A DNA stretch of 33,619 nucleotides from contig NZ_KB889726.1 of NCBI RefSeq assembly GCF_000372745.1, positions 1-33,619 on the forward strand, in the 5' to 3' direction. This DNA comes from Embleya scabrispora DSM 41855. Lineage in GTDB: Bacteria > Actinomycetota > Actinomycetes > Streptomycetales > Streptomycetaceae. Position numbers and translations under genes: made by a program. Under the pieces are notes generated by a model, which ran no database searches, was not told the DNA's origin, and saw only the letters and a list, made by a program, of their open reading frames with translations. This document shows positions 1-7,038 of the stretch, in pieces. Every line of letters starts with the position of its first letter. Within the stretch, counting starts at the first letter, position 1.

Positions 1-905
1 GGCTTGCCGTTGACCGTGATCAGGCCGTCGGCGAGTTCGACAGTGCGGAAGCCGATGCGCAGCGGCAGCCGCTCGCCTGGGGTGGCGAGGATGCCGTCGT
101 ACAGGTGCGGGGTCTCCGCGGTCCACGGCCGGACGGGGACCGTGACCGGAGCGCCGGTCGCGGTGTCGATGCCGAGCGCGGGCACGGTCACGCGGCCGGG
201 GACGTCGGAGTCGACGCGCAGGGTTCCCTCGCCGGTGGTGTGGTCGTAGGAGGCGTGCACGAAGAAGTCGCCGGCGCATCCGTCCGGCCGGTGCAGCAGG
301 ATGACGTCGCGGAAAATGCCCGGAAGCCACCATTGGTCCTGGTCTTCGAGGTACGAGCCCGCCGACCATTGGTGGACACGTACCGCGAGCCGGTTGTCCG
401 TGGCGTGGAGCAGGTGTCCCACCGCGAACTCGTGCGGGAGCCGGGAGCCCTTGAAGACGCCGAGTTCGGTGCCGTTGAGCCAGACGCGGGCGCAGGATTC
501 GACGCCGTCGAAGCGCAGGACGGCGTTCCCGTCCGCGGGCCAGTCCGCGGGCAGGTCGAACGCCTTCAGGTGGTCGCCGGTCGGGTTCTCGTACGGCACC
601 CGCGGCGGGTCGACCGGGAACGGGTAGAGGGAGTTGGTGTATATGGGCGAGCCGTGCCCCTGGAGCACCCAATGGCCCGGGACGGCGATCTCGTCCCAGG
701 TCCCCGCATCGTATCCGGGTGCGGCGAAGGCGTCGTCCTCGGCGTCTGCGGAGGGAGCCAGGCGGAAGCTCCAACTTCCGTTCAATGAAAGGGATTTCGC
801 GTCCGGCGACGGGTTCCAGGCGCGGGGTGCCAGGGCTCCTGCGCCGGGAGACACGTCCTCGACGTAGTCGACGGCCGTGGTGGTGCCGGTGGTGCGGTAG
901 GACAT
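1..905 (-). CDS. GH2 glycoside hydrolase (beta-galactosidase type), N-terminal part, cut by window edge
   Basis: The first 301 codons of a glycoside hydrolase family 2 enzyme are visible; the catalytic barrel lies beyond the left edge. The ATG at 905 follows an AGGAG six to seven bases upstream. The protein reads as the jelly-roll sugar-binding domain of LacZ-like enzymes (GSWSFRL; the P-x-Y-x-N-x-x-YPF then PP-x-VP-x-x-NPTG signature at about residues 80-110), followed by the immunoglobulin-like domain. It ends at the ITVNGKP motif that introduces the barrel in this family. No signal peptide is seen, so it probably acts in the cytosol on imported oligosaccharides, removing a terminal beta-galactosyl or related unit. 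GH2 also contains beta-mannosidases and beta-glucuronidases, and the catalytic glutamates are outside the window, so substrate is open. It is the last visible gene of the minus-strand sugar cluster. Confidence 0.85.
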   Translation of the reverse strand, partial: MSYRTTGTTTAVDYVEDVSPGAGALAPRAWNPSPDAKSLSLNGSWSFRLAPSADAEDDAFAAPGYDAGTWDEIAVPGHWVLQGHGSPIYTNSLYPFPVDPPRVPYENPTGDHLKAFDLPADWPADGNAVLRFDGVESCARVWLNGTELGVFKGSRLPHEFAVGHLLHATDNRLAVRVHQWSAGSYLEDQDQWWLPGIFRDVILLHRPDGCAGDFFVHASYDHTTGEGTLRVDSDVPGRVTVPALGIDTATGAPVTVPVRPWTAETPHLYDGILATPGERLPLRIGFRTVELADGLITVNGK

Positions 906-1021
906 GGTTCTCCTGGCCCAGCCTTTCGAGCGGATGGGGCGGTTTGTGGTCGGTGTCAGTCGAGCGCGGGTGCCGCAGTACCGAGGGTGCCGCGGCCGGC
1001 CCGGCGAAGTCCCGCTCCCGG

Positions 1022-1063
1022 TCACGAGTTCCTCGCGACGGGACCCGAAGGCAACACCTTCAT
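1022..1063 (-). CDS. possible 13-aa peptide with strong ribosome binding site
   Basis: In the 253-bp gap between the kinase and the GH2 gene, an ATG at 1063 is preceded by GGAAGGAG with eight bases spacing, among the best ribosome binding sites in the window. The frame closes after 13 residues (MKVLPSGPVARNS). It could be a short leader peptide, or the surviving 5' end of a gene deleted from this gap. No family is recognised. Confidence 0.3.
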   Translation of the reverse strand: MKVLPSGPVARNS

Positions 1064-1158
1064 GAGCGAATCTCCTTCCCTCTCGACCCTGTTCACGCAA
1101 CGGACGACATCTCGGGAACCGCCCCTCGGACACCGCACTCCACCGCACCCATGGCATT

Positions 1159-2148
1159 TCAGGGACTCGGCGCCAGCTGCGCTGCTCCGGAGGGGCGGGC
1201 ACGATCGGTGCTGGCGTTCCGGATGTTGTGCCGATGGCTCTCGACTTCCTGTGCGGTCGGCGGGTCGGCACCGGGGCGGGCGCACGTGAGTGCGGAGACC
1301 AGGGATGCCTCACCGAGCAGTTCGAAGAGGGTTCCCGGGCCGAGACGGCGCAGACGGGGTGCGTTGTCCACGCCGAGGAGGTCGAGTCGGCGCAGCGCGT
1401 CGAGCAGCCCTGCCGTGAAGGCGTCGCCCGCACCGACGGTGTCGGCGACCTCGACGGTGGGCGCCGGGCAGTGGACGTCTCCCGACCCGCAGACGCCGTA
1501 GGAGCCGGCGGCTCCTCGGGTCACCACGACCAGGGCCGGTCCGCGCTCGAGCCATTCCCGGGCGACGTCGGTGATGTCCCGTCCCGGGTAGAGCCAGCCG
1601 AGGTCGTCGTTGCTGACCTTCACCACGTCGGCAAGCGCGGCCCGATGCTCGATCAGGGTCCGTGCCCGGGTGGGCCCTCCCATCAGTGTCGGACGGCAAT
1701 TGGGGTCGTACGAGACGGTGCAGCGCCCGCGGGCTTGCTCCAGGAGCCGTCGTACGGTGGTCGCGCCCGGTTCCAGGGTGACGGCGATCGAGCCGGTGTG
1801 CAGGCACACCATCCCGGCCGGGAGTTCGTCCGGTATCGGGGCCGGGTCCCAGGAGAGGGCGAACTCGTACGTGGCGGCACCTGCGGTGTCCGTCCGCGCG
1901 ATCGCGGTGCTGGTGGGAAGGTCGCCCGCGGTGGCCTCCCCGACCACCGTGACCAAGCTGTCCGCGAAGTGGCCTGCGAGCATCTCCCCGTAGGGGTCGC
2001 GGCCGTACTGGGTGAGCAGGGAGACCGGGCTGCCCAGCCGGCCCAGGCCGACCGCCACGTTGGCAGGGCTGCCCCCCGGATGGGCGGCGGTGTCGCCGTG
2101 GCCGGACGTCACAAGGTCCACGACGGCTTCTCCGACGACAAAGATCAC
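1159..2148 (-). CDS. PfkB-family carbohydrate kinase, fructokinase-like
   Basis: This 329-aa protein is a ribokinase/PfkB-family sugar kinase. The N-terminus VIFVVGEAVVDL and the HPGGSPANVAVGLGRLG stretch (about residues 23-39) are the first family signature, where the sugar is bound. DTVGAGDAF (residues 237-245) is the second, with Asp242 as the expected catalytic base and the GAG as anion hole. The overall pattern resembles bacterial fructokinases. The GTG at 2148 is chosen because it places the conserved first strand at the N-terminus; the frame stays open far upstream but that part is arginine-rich and overlaps the neighbouring gene. The gene lies 106 bp downstream of the AGE isomerase on the same strand, so a ketose made there could be phosphorylated here to a glycolytic sugar phosphate. 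The exact sugar is inferred. Confidence 0.88.
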   Translation of the reverse strand: MIFVVGEAVVDLVTSGHGDTAAHPGGSPANVAVGLGRLGSPVSLLTQYGRDPYGEMLAGHFADSLVTVVGEATAGDLPTSTAIARTDTAGAATYEFALSWDPAPIPDELPAGMVCLHTGSIAVTLEPGATTVRRLLEQARGRCTVSYDPNCRPTLMGGPTRARTLIEHRAALADVVKVSNDDLGWLYPGRDITDVAREWLERGPALVVVTRGAAGSYGVCGSGDVHCPAPTVEVADTVGAGDAFTAGLLDALRRLDLLGVDNAPRLRRLGPGTLFELLGEASLVSALTCARPGADPPTAQEVESHRHNIRNASTDRARPSGAAQLAPSP

Positions 2149-2254
2149 GCCCTGCCCACTTCCGGTCCGTGCTGCTTGTGCTGTGCGGGTCGCGTCGGGG
2201 CTCGCCCCTTCTCGTCGGGCCCGGCGACCGCACGGGAGCGGGGCCTGTGTGTGT

Positions 2255-3517
2255 TCACGAATTCCTCCGACGCAGTGCCTCGGCGATCGCGGGCGCCGGC
2301 GGGAGTCGGGGGATGAGGGTGGCCTGGATCGCGTGGTAGACATCCGGCTTGCCGGACCACACGGTCGCCGCGGGGGTGTTGCGGGGCGTCAGTTCGTGGT
2401 GCCAGCTGCCGTGGGCGTGGTCGATGAAGACCTCGTCCGCGTATTTCCACCACGTGCGGTACCAGCGCTCGTACTCGCCATTGCCGGTGACACGGTGGAG
2501 GACGGCGGCCGCCGCGATCGCCTCGGCGAGGACCCAGTGCATGCGGGCTCTGACGACCGGCTCGCCGGCCCGGTCCACGGTGTAGACGAATCCGGGTTCG
2601 CCGTCGACGTTCCAGCCCTCGCGGACGCCTGCGGCGAAGAGCGCCTCGGCGTCGTGGAGGAGCCAGTCGGGTGCGGTCCGCAGGCTGGTGTGGAGGCCGA
2701 GCAGCAATCGTGCCCACTCGAACCAGTGTCCGACCGTGGATCCGAACGGTCGGAACGGGTCGTCGGGCCGGTTCTCGTTGTACCGGTGCTGTGGTGACCA
2801 GTGGGCATCGAAGTGTTCGACGAGGCGCCATCGGGCGGCTTTGGCGTGTTCGTGGACCACGTGACGGGAGATGCGCAGGGCTCGCGCATGCCAGATGGGC
2901 TCGCCGGTGACGTCTCCCGCCGCCAGGAACGCCTCGACGGCGTGCATGTTGGCGTTCGCGCCGCGGTAGTTCTCGCACAATTGCCAGGGCAGGTCCCAGC
3001 TCTCGACGAGCCGGCCCTCCTCCTCGCTCCAGAAACGCCGCTCGATCGTGTCGAGCGACCGGGCCAGCAGGTCTCGGGCCCCCGGTCGGCCGGCGGCCGT
3101 GGCACCGGCCGCCGCCAGGACCACGAACGCGTGTGTGTAGGCGGACTTCTCGGCGGAGAGCGGCCGACCGTCGCAGTCCACCCCGGTGTACCAGCCGCCG
3201 TGTTCGCGGTCGCGCAGCGGTCCCGACAAGGCGGCGAGCCCGTGGTCCACCAGGTTCGCCGCATCGGGGTCACCGCACAGGTGGGCGAGGGCGAAGACGT
3301 GGGTCATTCGGCAGGTGATCCACGTGTGGACGGACCCGTCGTCCCGTACGGCACCGCGGTCGTCGAGCCAGCCGAATCCGTTGGGCACGCGCGCGCCACG
3401 GGCGAAATCCAGCAGCCTGGCCTGCTCGGCGGCGAGCCATGCCGGGTCACCCACCACCAGACCTGGAAACCTCGATGCGGCCGTTTCCGAGGGCGGGCAA
3501 TTGGCGTCGTCTGTCAT
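2255..3517 (-). CDS. AGE-family aldose-ketose isomerase (mannose isomerase / YihS-like)
   Basis: This 420-aa protein belongs to the N-acylglucosamine 2-epimerase fold, an (alpha/alpha)6 barrel interconverting aldoses and ketoses or C2 epimers. It aligns by eye over its full length with the YihS-type branch: HTWITCRMTHVF (Arg70), YRGANANMHAVEAFL (His192), FGSTVGHWFEWARLL (His264) and KPDVYHAIQ (His395). The two late histidines match the catalytic pair of YihS and related mannose isomerases. YihS acts on sulfoquinovose and also on mannose; here a fructokinase-like gene follows and no sulfo-sugar gene is present, so mannose to fructose is the better guess. The ATG at 3517 has GAGGAA ten bases upstream; the longer open frame above it runs through a hairpin and is not coding. 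Cytosolic. Confidence 0.88.
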   Translation of the reverse strand: MTDDANCPPSETAASRFPGLVVGDPAWLAAEQARLLDFARGARVPNGFGWLDDRGAVRDDGSVHTWITCRMTHVFALAHLCGDPDAANLVDHGLAALSGPLRDREHGGWYTGVDCDGRPLSAEKSAYTHAFVVLAAAGATAAGRPGARDLLARSLDTIERRFWSEEEGRLVESWDLPWQLCENYRGANANMHAVEAFLAAGDVTGEPIWHARALRISRHVVHEHAKAARWRLVEHFDAHWSPQHRYNENRPDDPFRPFGSTVGHWFEWARLLLGLHTSLRTAPDWLLHDAEALFAAGVREGWNVDGEPGFVYTVDRAGEPVVRARMHWVLAEAIAAAAVLHRVTGNGEYERWYRTWWKYADEVFIDHAHGSWHHELTPRNTPAATVWSGKPDVYHAIQATLIPRLPPAPAIAEALRRRNS

Positions 3518-3797
3518 CGAGTTCCTCGAAGTTGATCCGGTGGAGTGGGACAACGATGTGTCCCGGTGTCGCGACTCGCGAGCGGGAACACGTGGTCTTG
3601 CGCGGACGGCGAGCGCTACACGGACGGAGGGCAGCGATGGACTCCCGCCCGGCCCGGATCGGCGAATGGGATCGCTTGGCGGTTCCACCGGCATGCCGGT
3701 ACGAGCAGCCGAGGCTGGTCCGTCCTGTGAGCGTCCGTGGGTTGTCGACCCCCAGGGTGCGTTCGAGGTGGGTGTCGCCGGACAGCCACGAGCGTGC

Positions 3798-3836
3798 GGG
3801 GGTGGTTCCGTACCGACTCGGTACGGAACCACCCCC
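3798..3836. terminator. perfect 18-bp stem hairpin, probable terminator
   Basis: Arms of 18 bp at 3798-3815 and 3819-3836 pair perfectly around a 3-base loop (ACT). It lies between the truncated Tat-signal gene and the AGE gene, so on the minus strand it would end or attenuate transcription from the operator-bearing upstream region before the AGE gene. There is no long U tract, as is common for actinomycete terminators. It could instead be a large operator or the scar of an element. Confidence 0.6.
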
Positions 3837-3839
3837 CGT

Positions 3840-4037
3840 CCGCCGGCTTTGCCTGAAGTTTCGACCAGCGCTGCTCTGCGGTCGGGGGCGCTGTCGTACC
3901 GCCGTTCCCATCGTCCGCCGGCCCGGACAGCGCCGCGGCGGGACCCCCGACAGCGCCGCGGTGCCGACTGCCGCGAGGGCGCCTCCGAGAACTGTTCTTC
4001 TGGCCGGAGGCAGTGAGCCTGCGATGTGGTGGGTCAT
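3840..4037 (-). pseudogene. 5' stub of a Tat-exported protein
   Basis: An ATG at 4037 with a near-perfect ribosome binding site (GAAGGAG, seven to eight bases away) starts a twin-arginine signal peptide: ARRTVLGGALAAVGTAALSG, residues 13-32. After the signal region the sequence turns into arginine/proline-rich nonsense and runs straight into the 18-bp hairpin. The open frame nominally continues to 3447, overlapping the AGE start, but that part looks non-coding. The most likely reading is a secreted enzyme whose body was deleted, leaving signal peptide and downstream hairpin. Its place in the sugar cluster suggests a lost secreted hydrolase, but nothing identifies it. The 459 bp upstream (4038-4496) hold no gene, only the operator at 4421. 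Confidence 0.5.
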
Positions 4038-4420
4038 CCGTCTCTCCTTCGATGGGTGAATCCGGGTGCGGATCATGGCAGTCGGGACGCCGCTGTCGAG
4101 GTCACTACCTCGCGCTCGGGCCGCGCCATCAGGCGAAGCGCGCCGTGCCTCGGCTGGGAATCAGGGGGAGGTGTTCGGACGGGATGGACGGAAGGGGCGA
4201 CTGCGCGCACCTGGACGTGTGGCTTCGTGCCTGCCGTAGGTCGCGGCACCGGAGCAGGAATCGGCCAGCGGGCATGTGTGAGGGACCCGTCGGCCGGGCC
4301 GTCAGCGCGGAGGTCGGGATGTCCCGGTGTGCGTCGGCGCACACCCGGGCGGTGACGACGCGGTCGGCGGCTCGAGAGCTGCCGGATGCCGACGTCCGAG
4401 AAGATCACGGCCGCATTGGA

Positions 4421-4435
4421 ATAACGTTATCGCGA
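4421..4435. promoter_or_regulatory. LacI-type operator upstream of the minus-strand genes
   Basis: The minus strand reads TCGCGATAACGTTAT here, containing the 10-bp palindrome ATAACGTTAT (4421-4430) with a central CG, the classic LacI-family operator layout. Exactly the same 15 bases recur at 5597-5611 over the transporter promoter. It lies between the lacI stop and the start of the truncated Tat gene, so it would control the minus-strand genes. Confidence 0.7.
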
Positions 4436-4496
4436 ACGATGGACCTGCCTCGGCCGTCTGTCAAGACGTCGCTACGGAATCCCGACCGGCCGAAGG

Positions 4497-5519
4497 TCAG
4501 GCCGGTACCTCGCCGGAGCCGCGGGTCTTCAGCGTGACCGGGACGATCACGGTCTGCGCCGGGCGGGCCGGATCGGCGATGCGCGCGCGCAGCAGTTCCA
4601 CGGCCGTCCGGCCGATGGTGGAGGTCTCCTGGGCGACCACGGTGAGCGCGGGCCGGATGAGGTCGGCGAGCGGCACCTCGTCGAAGGCGACGATGCCCAG
4701 CCGGGAGGCCGCCTGCGGGCCGAGGTGCCGCAGCACCGCAAGCGTGGTGTCCATGGTGCCGGTGACCAGCGCGGTCGCCGGCTCCGCGCCGTGCAGCACG
4801 GCCTCCAGTGCGGCGGCGACGCGTTCGGGGGTGATCTCGCCGGGGTGCACCAGACCCTCGGCAGGCCGGCCGTGGGCGCCCAGCGCGGCCCGGAAGGCCG
4901 CCGCGCGCTCCCGTCCGGAGTAGACACGCTCGCTGTCGCCGATGTAGGCGATCCGGCGGTGCCCGTGCCGGTACAGGTGGTGGAAGGCCATGCCGATGCC
5001 CGCGGCGTTGTCCGACATGACGCAGTCCGCCGAGATCCCGGCCATCGGCCGGTCCATGGAGACCAAGGGCATGCCCGCCTCGATCTCCGGCTCCAGGTAG
5101 GCGTGGTTCTCGCCGATCGGCTCGACGATGATGCCGTCGAGGCGCTGCCGGCACATGGAGACGAGAATCTCGCGTTCCCTGGCCTCGTCGAAGTCGGTGG
5201 AGGCCGCCAGGAGGGTCTGCCCCGACGCGCGGGCCGTGTGCTCGATGGCGGCCAGGGCCGGGTTGACCTCGGCGATTCGTCGAACGGCCGCGCCGATCGT
5301 GCCGGTGACGCCCGTGCGCAGCTGCCGGGCCCGCTCGTCCGGGCGGTAGTTGAGCGCCACGATCGCGGCCTCGACCCTGGCCGCGTACTCAGGACCCACC
5401 GTCGGGTCGTTGTTGACCACCCGGGAGACCGTGCGCAGAGCCACGCCGGCCTCGCGGGCGACGTCCACCATGGTCGGCCGCTTGGATCGGCCCCCGTTCC
5501 CACCCGCTGGTCGGCTCAT
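4497..5519 (-). CDS. LacI-family transcriptional repressor of the sugar locus
   Basis: This 340-aa regulator begins with a LacI helix-turn-helix (residues 16-60: MVDVAREAGVALRTVSRVVN), followed by a hinge and a periplasmic-binding-protein-like sugar sensor domain (IGAAVRRIAEVNPALAAIE; IGENHAYLEPEIEAGMPLVSMDRP; LGIVAFDEVPLADLIRPALT). The ATG at 5519 has GAGGAG about nine bases upstream. A longer in-frame start at 5573 would overlap the divergent promoter and is rejected. The gene sits between two copies of one operator and divergent from the ABC importer, so it most likely represses both the importer operon and the minus-strand metabolic genes until a sugar inducer binds. AACGTTATC at 5548-5556, half of the operator palindrome, lies just upstream of its own start and may give autoregulation. 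Confidence 0.93.
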   Translation of the reverse strand: MSRPAGGNGGRSKRPTMVDVAREAGVALRTVSRVVNNDPTVGPEYAARVEAAIVALNYRPDERARQLRTGVTGTIGAAVRRIAEVNPALAAIEHTARASGQTLLAASTDFDEAREREILVSMCRQRLDGIIVEPIGENHAYLEPEIEAGMPLVSMDRPMAGISADCVMSDNAAGIGMAFHHLYRHGHRRIAYIGDSERVYSGRERAAAFRAALGAHGRPAEGLVHPGEITPERVAAALEAVLHGAEPATALVTGTMDTTLAVLRHLGPQAASRLGIVAFDEVPLADLIRPALTVVAQETSTIGRTAVELLRARIADPARPAQTVIVPVTLKTRGSGEVPA

Positions 5520-5566
5520 CCGGTGTGACTCCTCGCTGTAGCGGTCGAACGTTATCCGATCGACTC

Positions 5567-5597
5567 TTGACACATTCCCGTAACGCAGGATTATCCT
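5567..5597 (+). promoter_or_regulatory. sigma-70-like promoter of the ABC transporter operon
   Basis: A consensus -35 box TTGACA (5567-5572) is followed after 18-19 bp by TTATCC/TATCCT (5591-5597) as a -10 box. The operator begins directly after it, a position from which a bound LacI protein would block RNA polymerase. Confidence 0.6.
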
Positions 5598-5612
5598 CGC
5601 GATAACGTTATC
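5597..5612. promoter_or_regulatory. LacI-type operator at the transporter promoter
   Basis: GATAACGTTATC (5601-5612) is a perfect 12-bp palindrome with central CG. With flanking bases it shares TCGCGATAACGTTAT with the site at 4421-4435 in opposite orientation. It immediately follows the predicted -10 box. The repeat of 15 identical bases at the two control points of the locus is strong evidence for one shared regulator. Confidence 0.8.
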
Positions 5613-5689
5613 TCGAAGATGTGCAGGCGTCGATCCCCTCCGATCCGCTCCACTCTCGCGGGTTACATCACCCCCACCAGGAGACTTCC

Positions 5690-6964
5690 ATGCGGCCCAC
5701 CCCTCTGATCGCGGCCTGCGTTGCCGCGGGCCTCACCCTGCTCACCGGATGTTCCGCCGCAACCAACGACGGCGGGAAGGGCGGCAGCGACCTGACCTAC
5801 CTGACGTTCGAGACCCCGAACCTGAACGCGCAGTTCTGGGACACCTCGATCACCGAGGCCCAGAAGCAGGCCCCCGGCGTGTCGGTGAAGAAGATCGTGA
5901 CCCCGGGCACGGACCGGGACGCGTACGCAAAGCAACTGCTGGCCTCCGGCCAGTTCCCGGACCTGCTGCAGTCGATCACCCCGTCGACGTTCGCGCAGAA
6001 CGGGCTGCTCAAGCCGTACGACAAGAACTGGGTGAACGCCAACTTCCTGATGCCGATGGGCAACGCCTACAAGGGCGAGGTCTACATCCCGCCGACGAAC
6101 TCCCAGGTCATCCCCGAGGTCTTCTACAACAAGAAGCTGTTCGCGCAGGCGGGCATCACCGCGCCGCCCAGGACGTGGTCGGAGTTCATGGCGGTGTGCG
6201 CCAAGCTCAAGGCGGCCGGCATCACCCCGATCGAGCTGGGCGGCGGCGACCCGTTCTCGGCGTCCATGCCGCTGGTCGGCATCCTGTCCGCGGACGTCCT
6301 GGGCAAGAACCCGAACTGGCTGCAGGACCGCTACGCGGGCAAGACCAGATTCACCGATGCCAACGTCGAGGCCGCTGCGACCAAGTACCGGACGATGGTC
6401 AAGGAAGGCTACTTCCAGGACGGCGCGCTGGGCGTGAAGTACGCGGACTCGATCACGAACTTCACCTCCGGCAAGACCGCGATGTACATGATGGGCAACT
6501 GGTTCCTCGGCTCGGTGCCCAAGGATCACGCCGACGACTTCGGCGCCTTCCTCACCCCGACCGACGACGGGTCCCTGGTCGTGCCGTTCGCGGTGGGTGG
6601 GTCCATGGCGATCAGCGCCAAGACAGCCGACCCGGCAAAGGCGACCGCGTTCGCCCAGGCCTGGTCGACGAACCCGGCGAACCTCAAGACCCTGATCGAG
6701 GGCGACGGCGCGTTCCCCATGCTCAAGAACAAGACCCTGGCCGACTACAACGTCAACGTCACCCAGGTCTACAAGGACTCCTACACCTACGTCACCGACC
6801 AGAACACGAAGGTCTCGGCCTTCGGCTGGGCGACCAACGACGACGCCATGCCCTCCGGACTGAACGACGCCTTCTACTCGGCCAGCCAGGCGCTGTTCAC
6901 CTCCGACGACGTCCACGGACAGCTCGCCAAGCTCGACGCCGCCTGGGACAAGGCCACCAAGTAG
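5690..6964 (+). CDS. sugar ABC transporter substrate-binding lipoprotein
   Basis: This 424-aa extracellular solute-binding protein of the family-1 (maltose/oligosaccharide) type starts at an ATG preceded by CAGGAG. Its signal peptide ends in a lipobox, LTGC, with the lipidated Cys at residue 21. The mature part has the usual two-lobe pattern: LKPYDKNWVNANFL; VIPEVFYNKKLFAQAGI near residues 140-160; TAMYMMGNWFLGSV near 265; a C-terminal helix rich in Ala and Lys. It is membrane-anchored outside the cell and hands its ligand to the two downstream permeases. It is first in the operon directly behind the LacI-controlled promoter. The ligand is probably an oligosaccharide; the sequence does not show which. 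Confidence 0.93.
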   Translation: MRPTPLIAACVAAGLTLLTGCSAATNDGGKGGSDLTYLTFETPNLNAQFWDTSITEAQKQAPGVSVKKIVTPGTDRDAYAKQLLASGQFPDLLQSITPSTFAQNGLLKPYDKNWVNANFLMPMGNAYKGEVYIPPTNSQVIPEVFYNKKLFAQAGITAPPRTWSEFMAVCAKLKAAGITPIELGGGDPFSASMPLVGILSADVLGKNPNWLQDRYAGKTRFTDANVEAAATKYRTMVKEGYFQDGALGVKYADSITNFTSGKTAMYMMGNWFLGSVPKDHADDFGAFLTPTDDGSLVVPFAVGGSMAISAKTADPAKATAFAQAWSTNPANLKTLIEGDGAFPMLKNKTLADYNVNVTQVYKDSYTYVTDQNTKVSAFGWATNDDAMPSGLNDAFYSASQALFTSDDVHGQLAKLDAAWDKATK

Positions 6965-6971
6965 CTCCTGA

Positions 6972-7004
6972 ACCGGCGCCGGGCCGTCCGCACCGGCGCC
7001 GGGC
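6972..7004 (+). repeat. two palindromic GC-rich direct repeats between binding protein and permease
   Basis: ACCGGCGCCGGGC occurs at 6972-6984 and again at 6992-7004, 20 bp apart; each copy contains the palindrome CCGGCGCCGG. The pair lies in the 74-bp gap between the binding-protein stop and the first permease. Hairpins in this position in other sugar ABC operons protect the upstream message and lower permease expression; the same role is inferred here. Confidence 0.55.
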
Positions 7005-7038
7005 GGGACGACCGTAGAACTTCTCCAAGGGACCCGCC

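Noticed and set aside
719-1501. 260-residue plus-strand frame over the GH2/kinase gap
   Set aside because: Ser/Arg/Pro-rich shadow of the minus-strand genes that also crosses non-coding DNA.
2255-3517. Sulfoquinovose catabolism (sulfo-EMP) for the AGE/PfkB pair
   Set aside because: The AGE protein resembles YihS, but no sulfoquinovosidase, aldolase or sulfonate exporter is visible, the kinase looks like a fructokinase, and the residue three before the last catalytic His region (KPD) differs from the KQD I recall for YihS.
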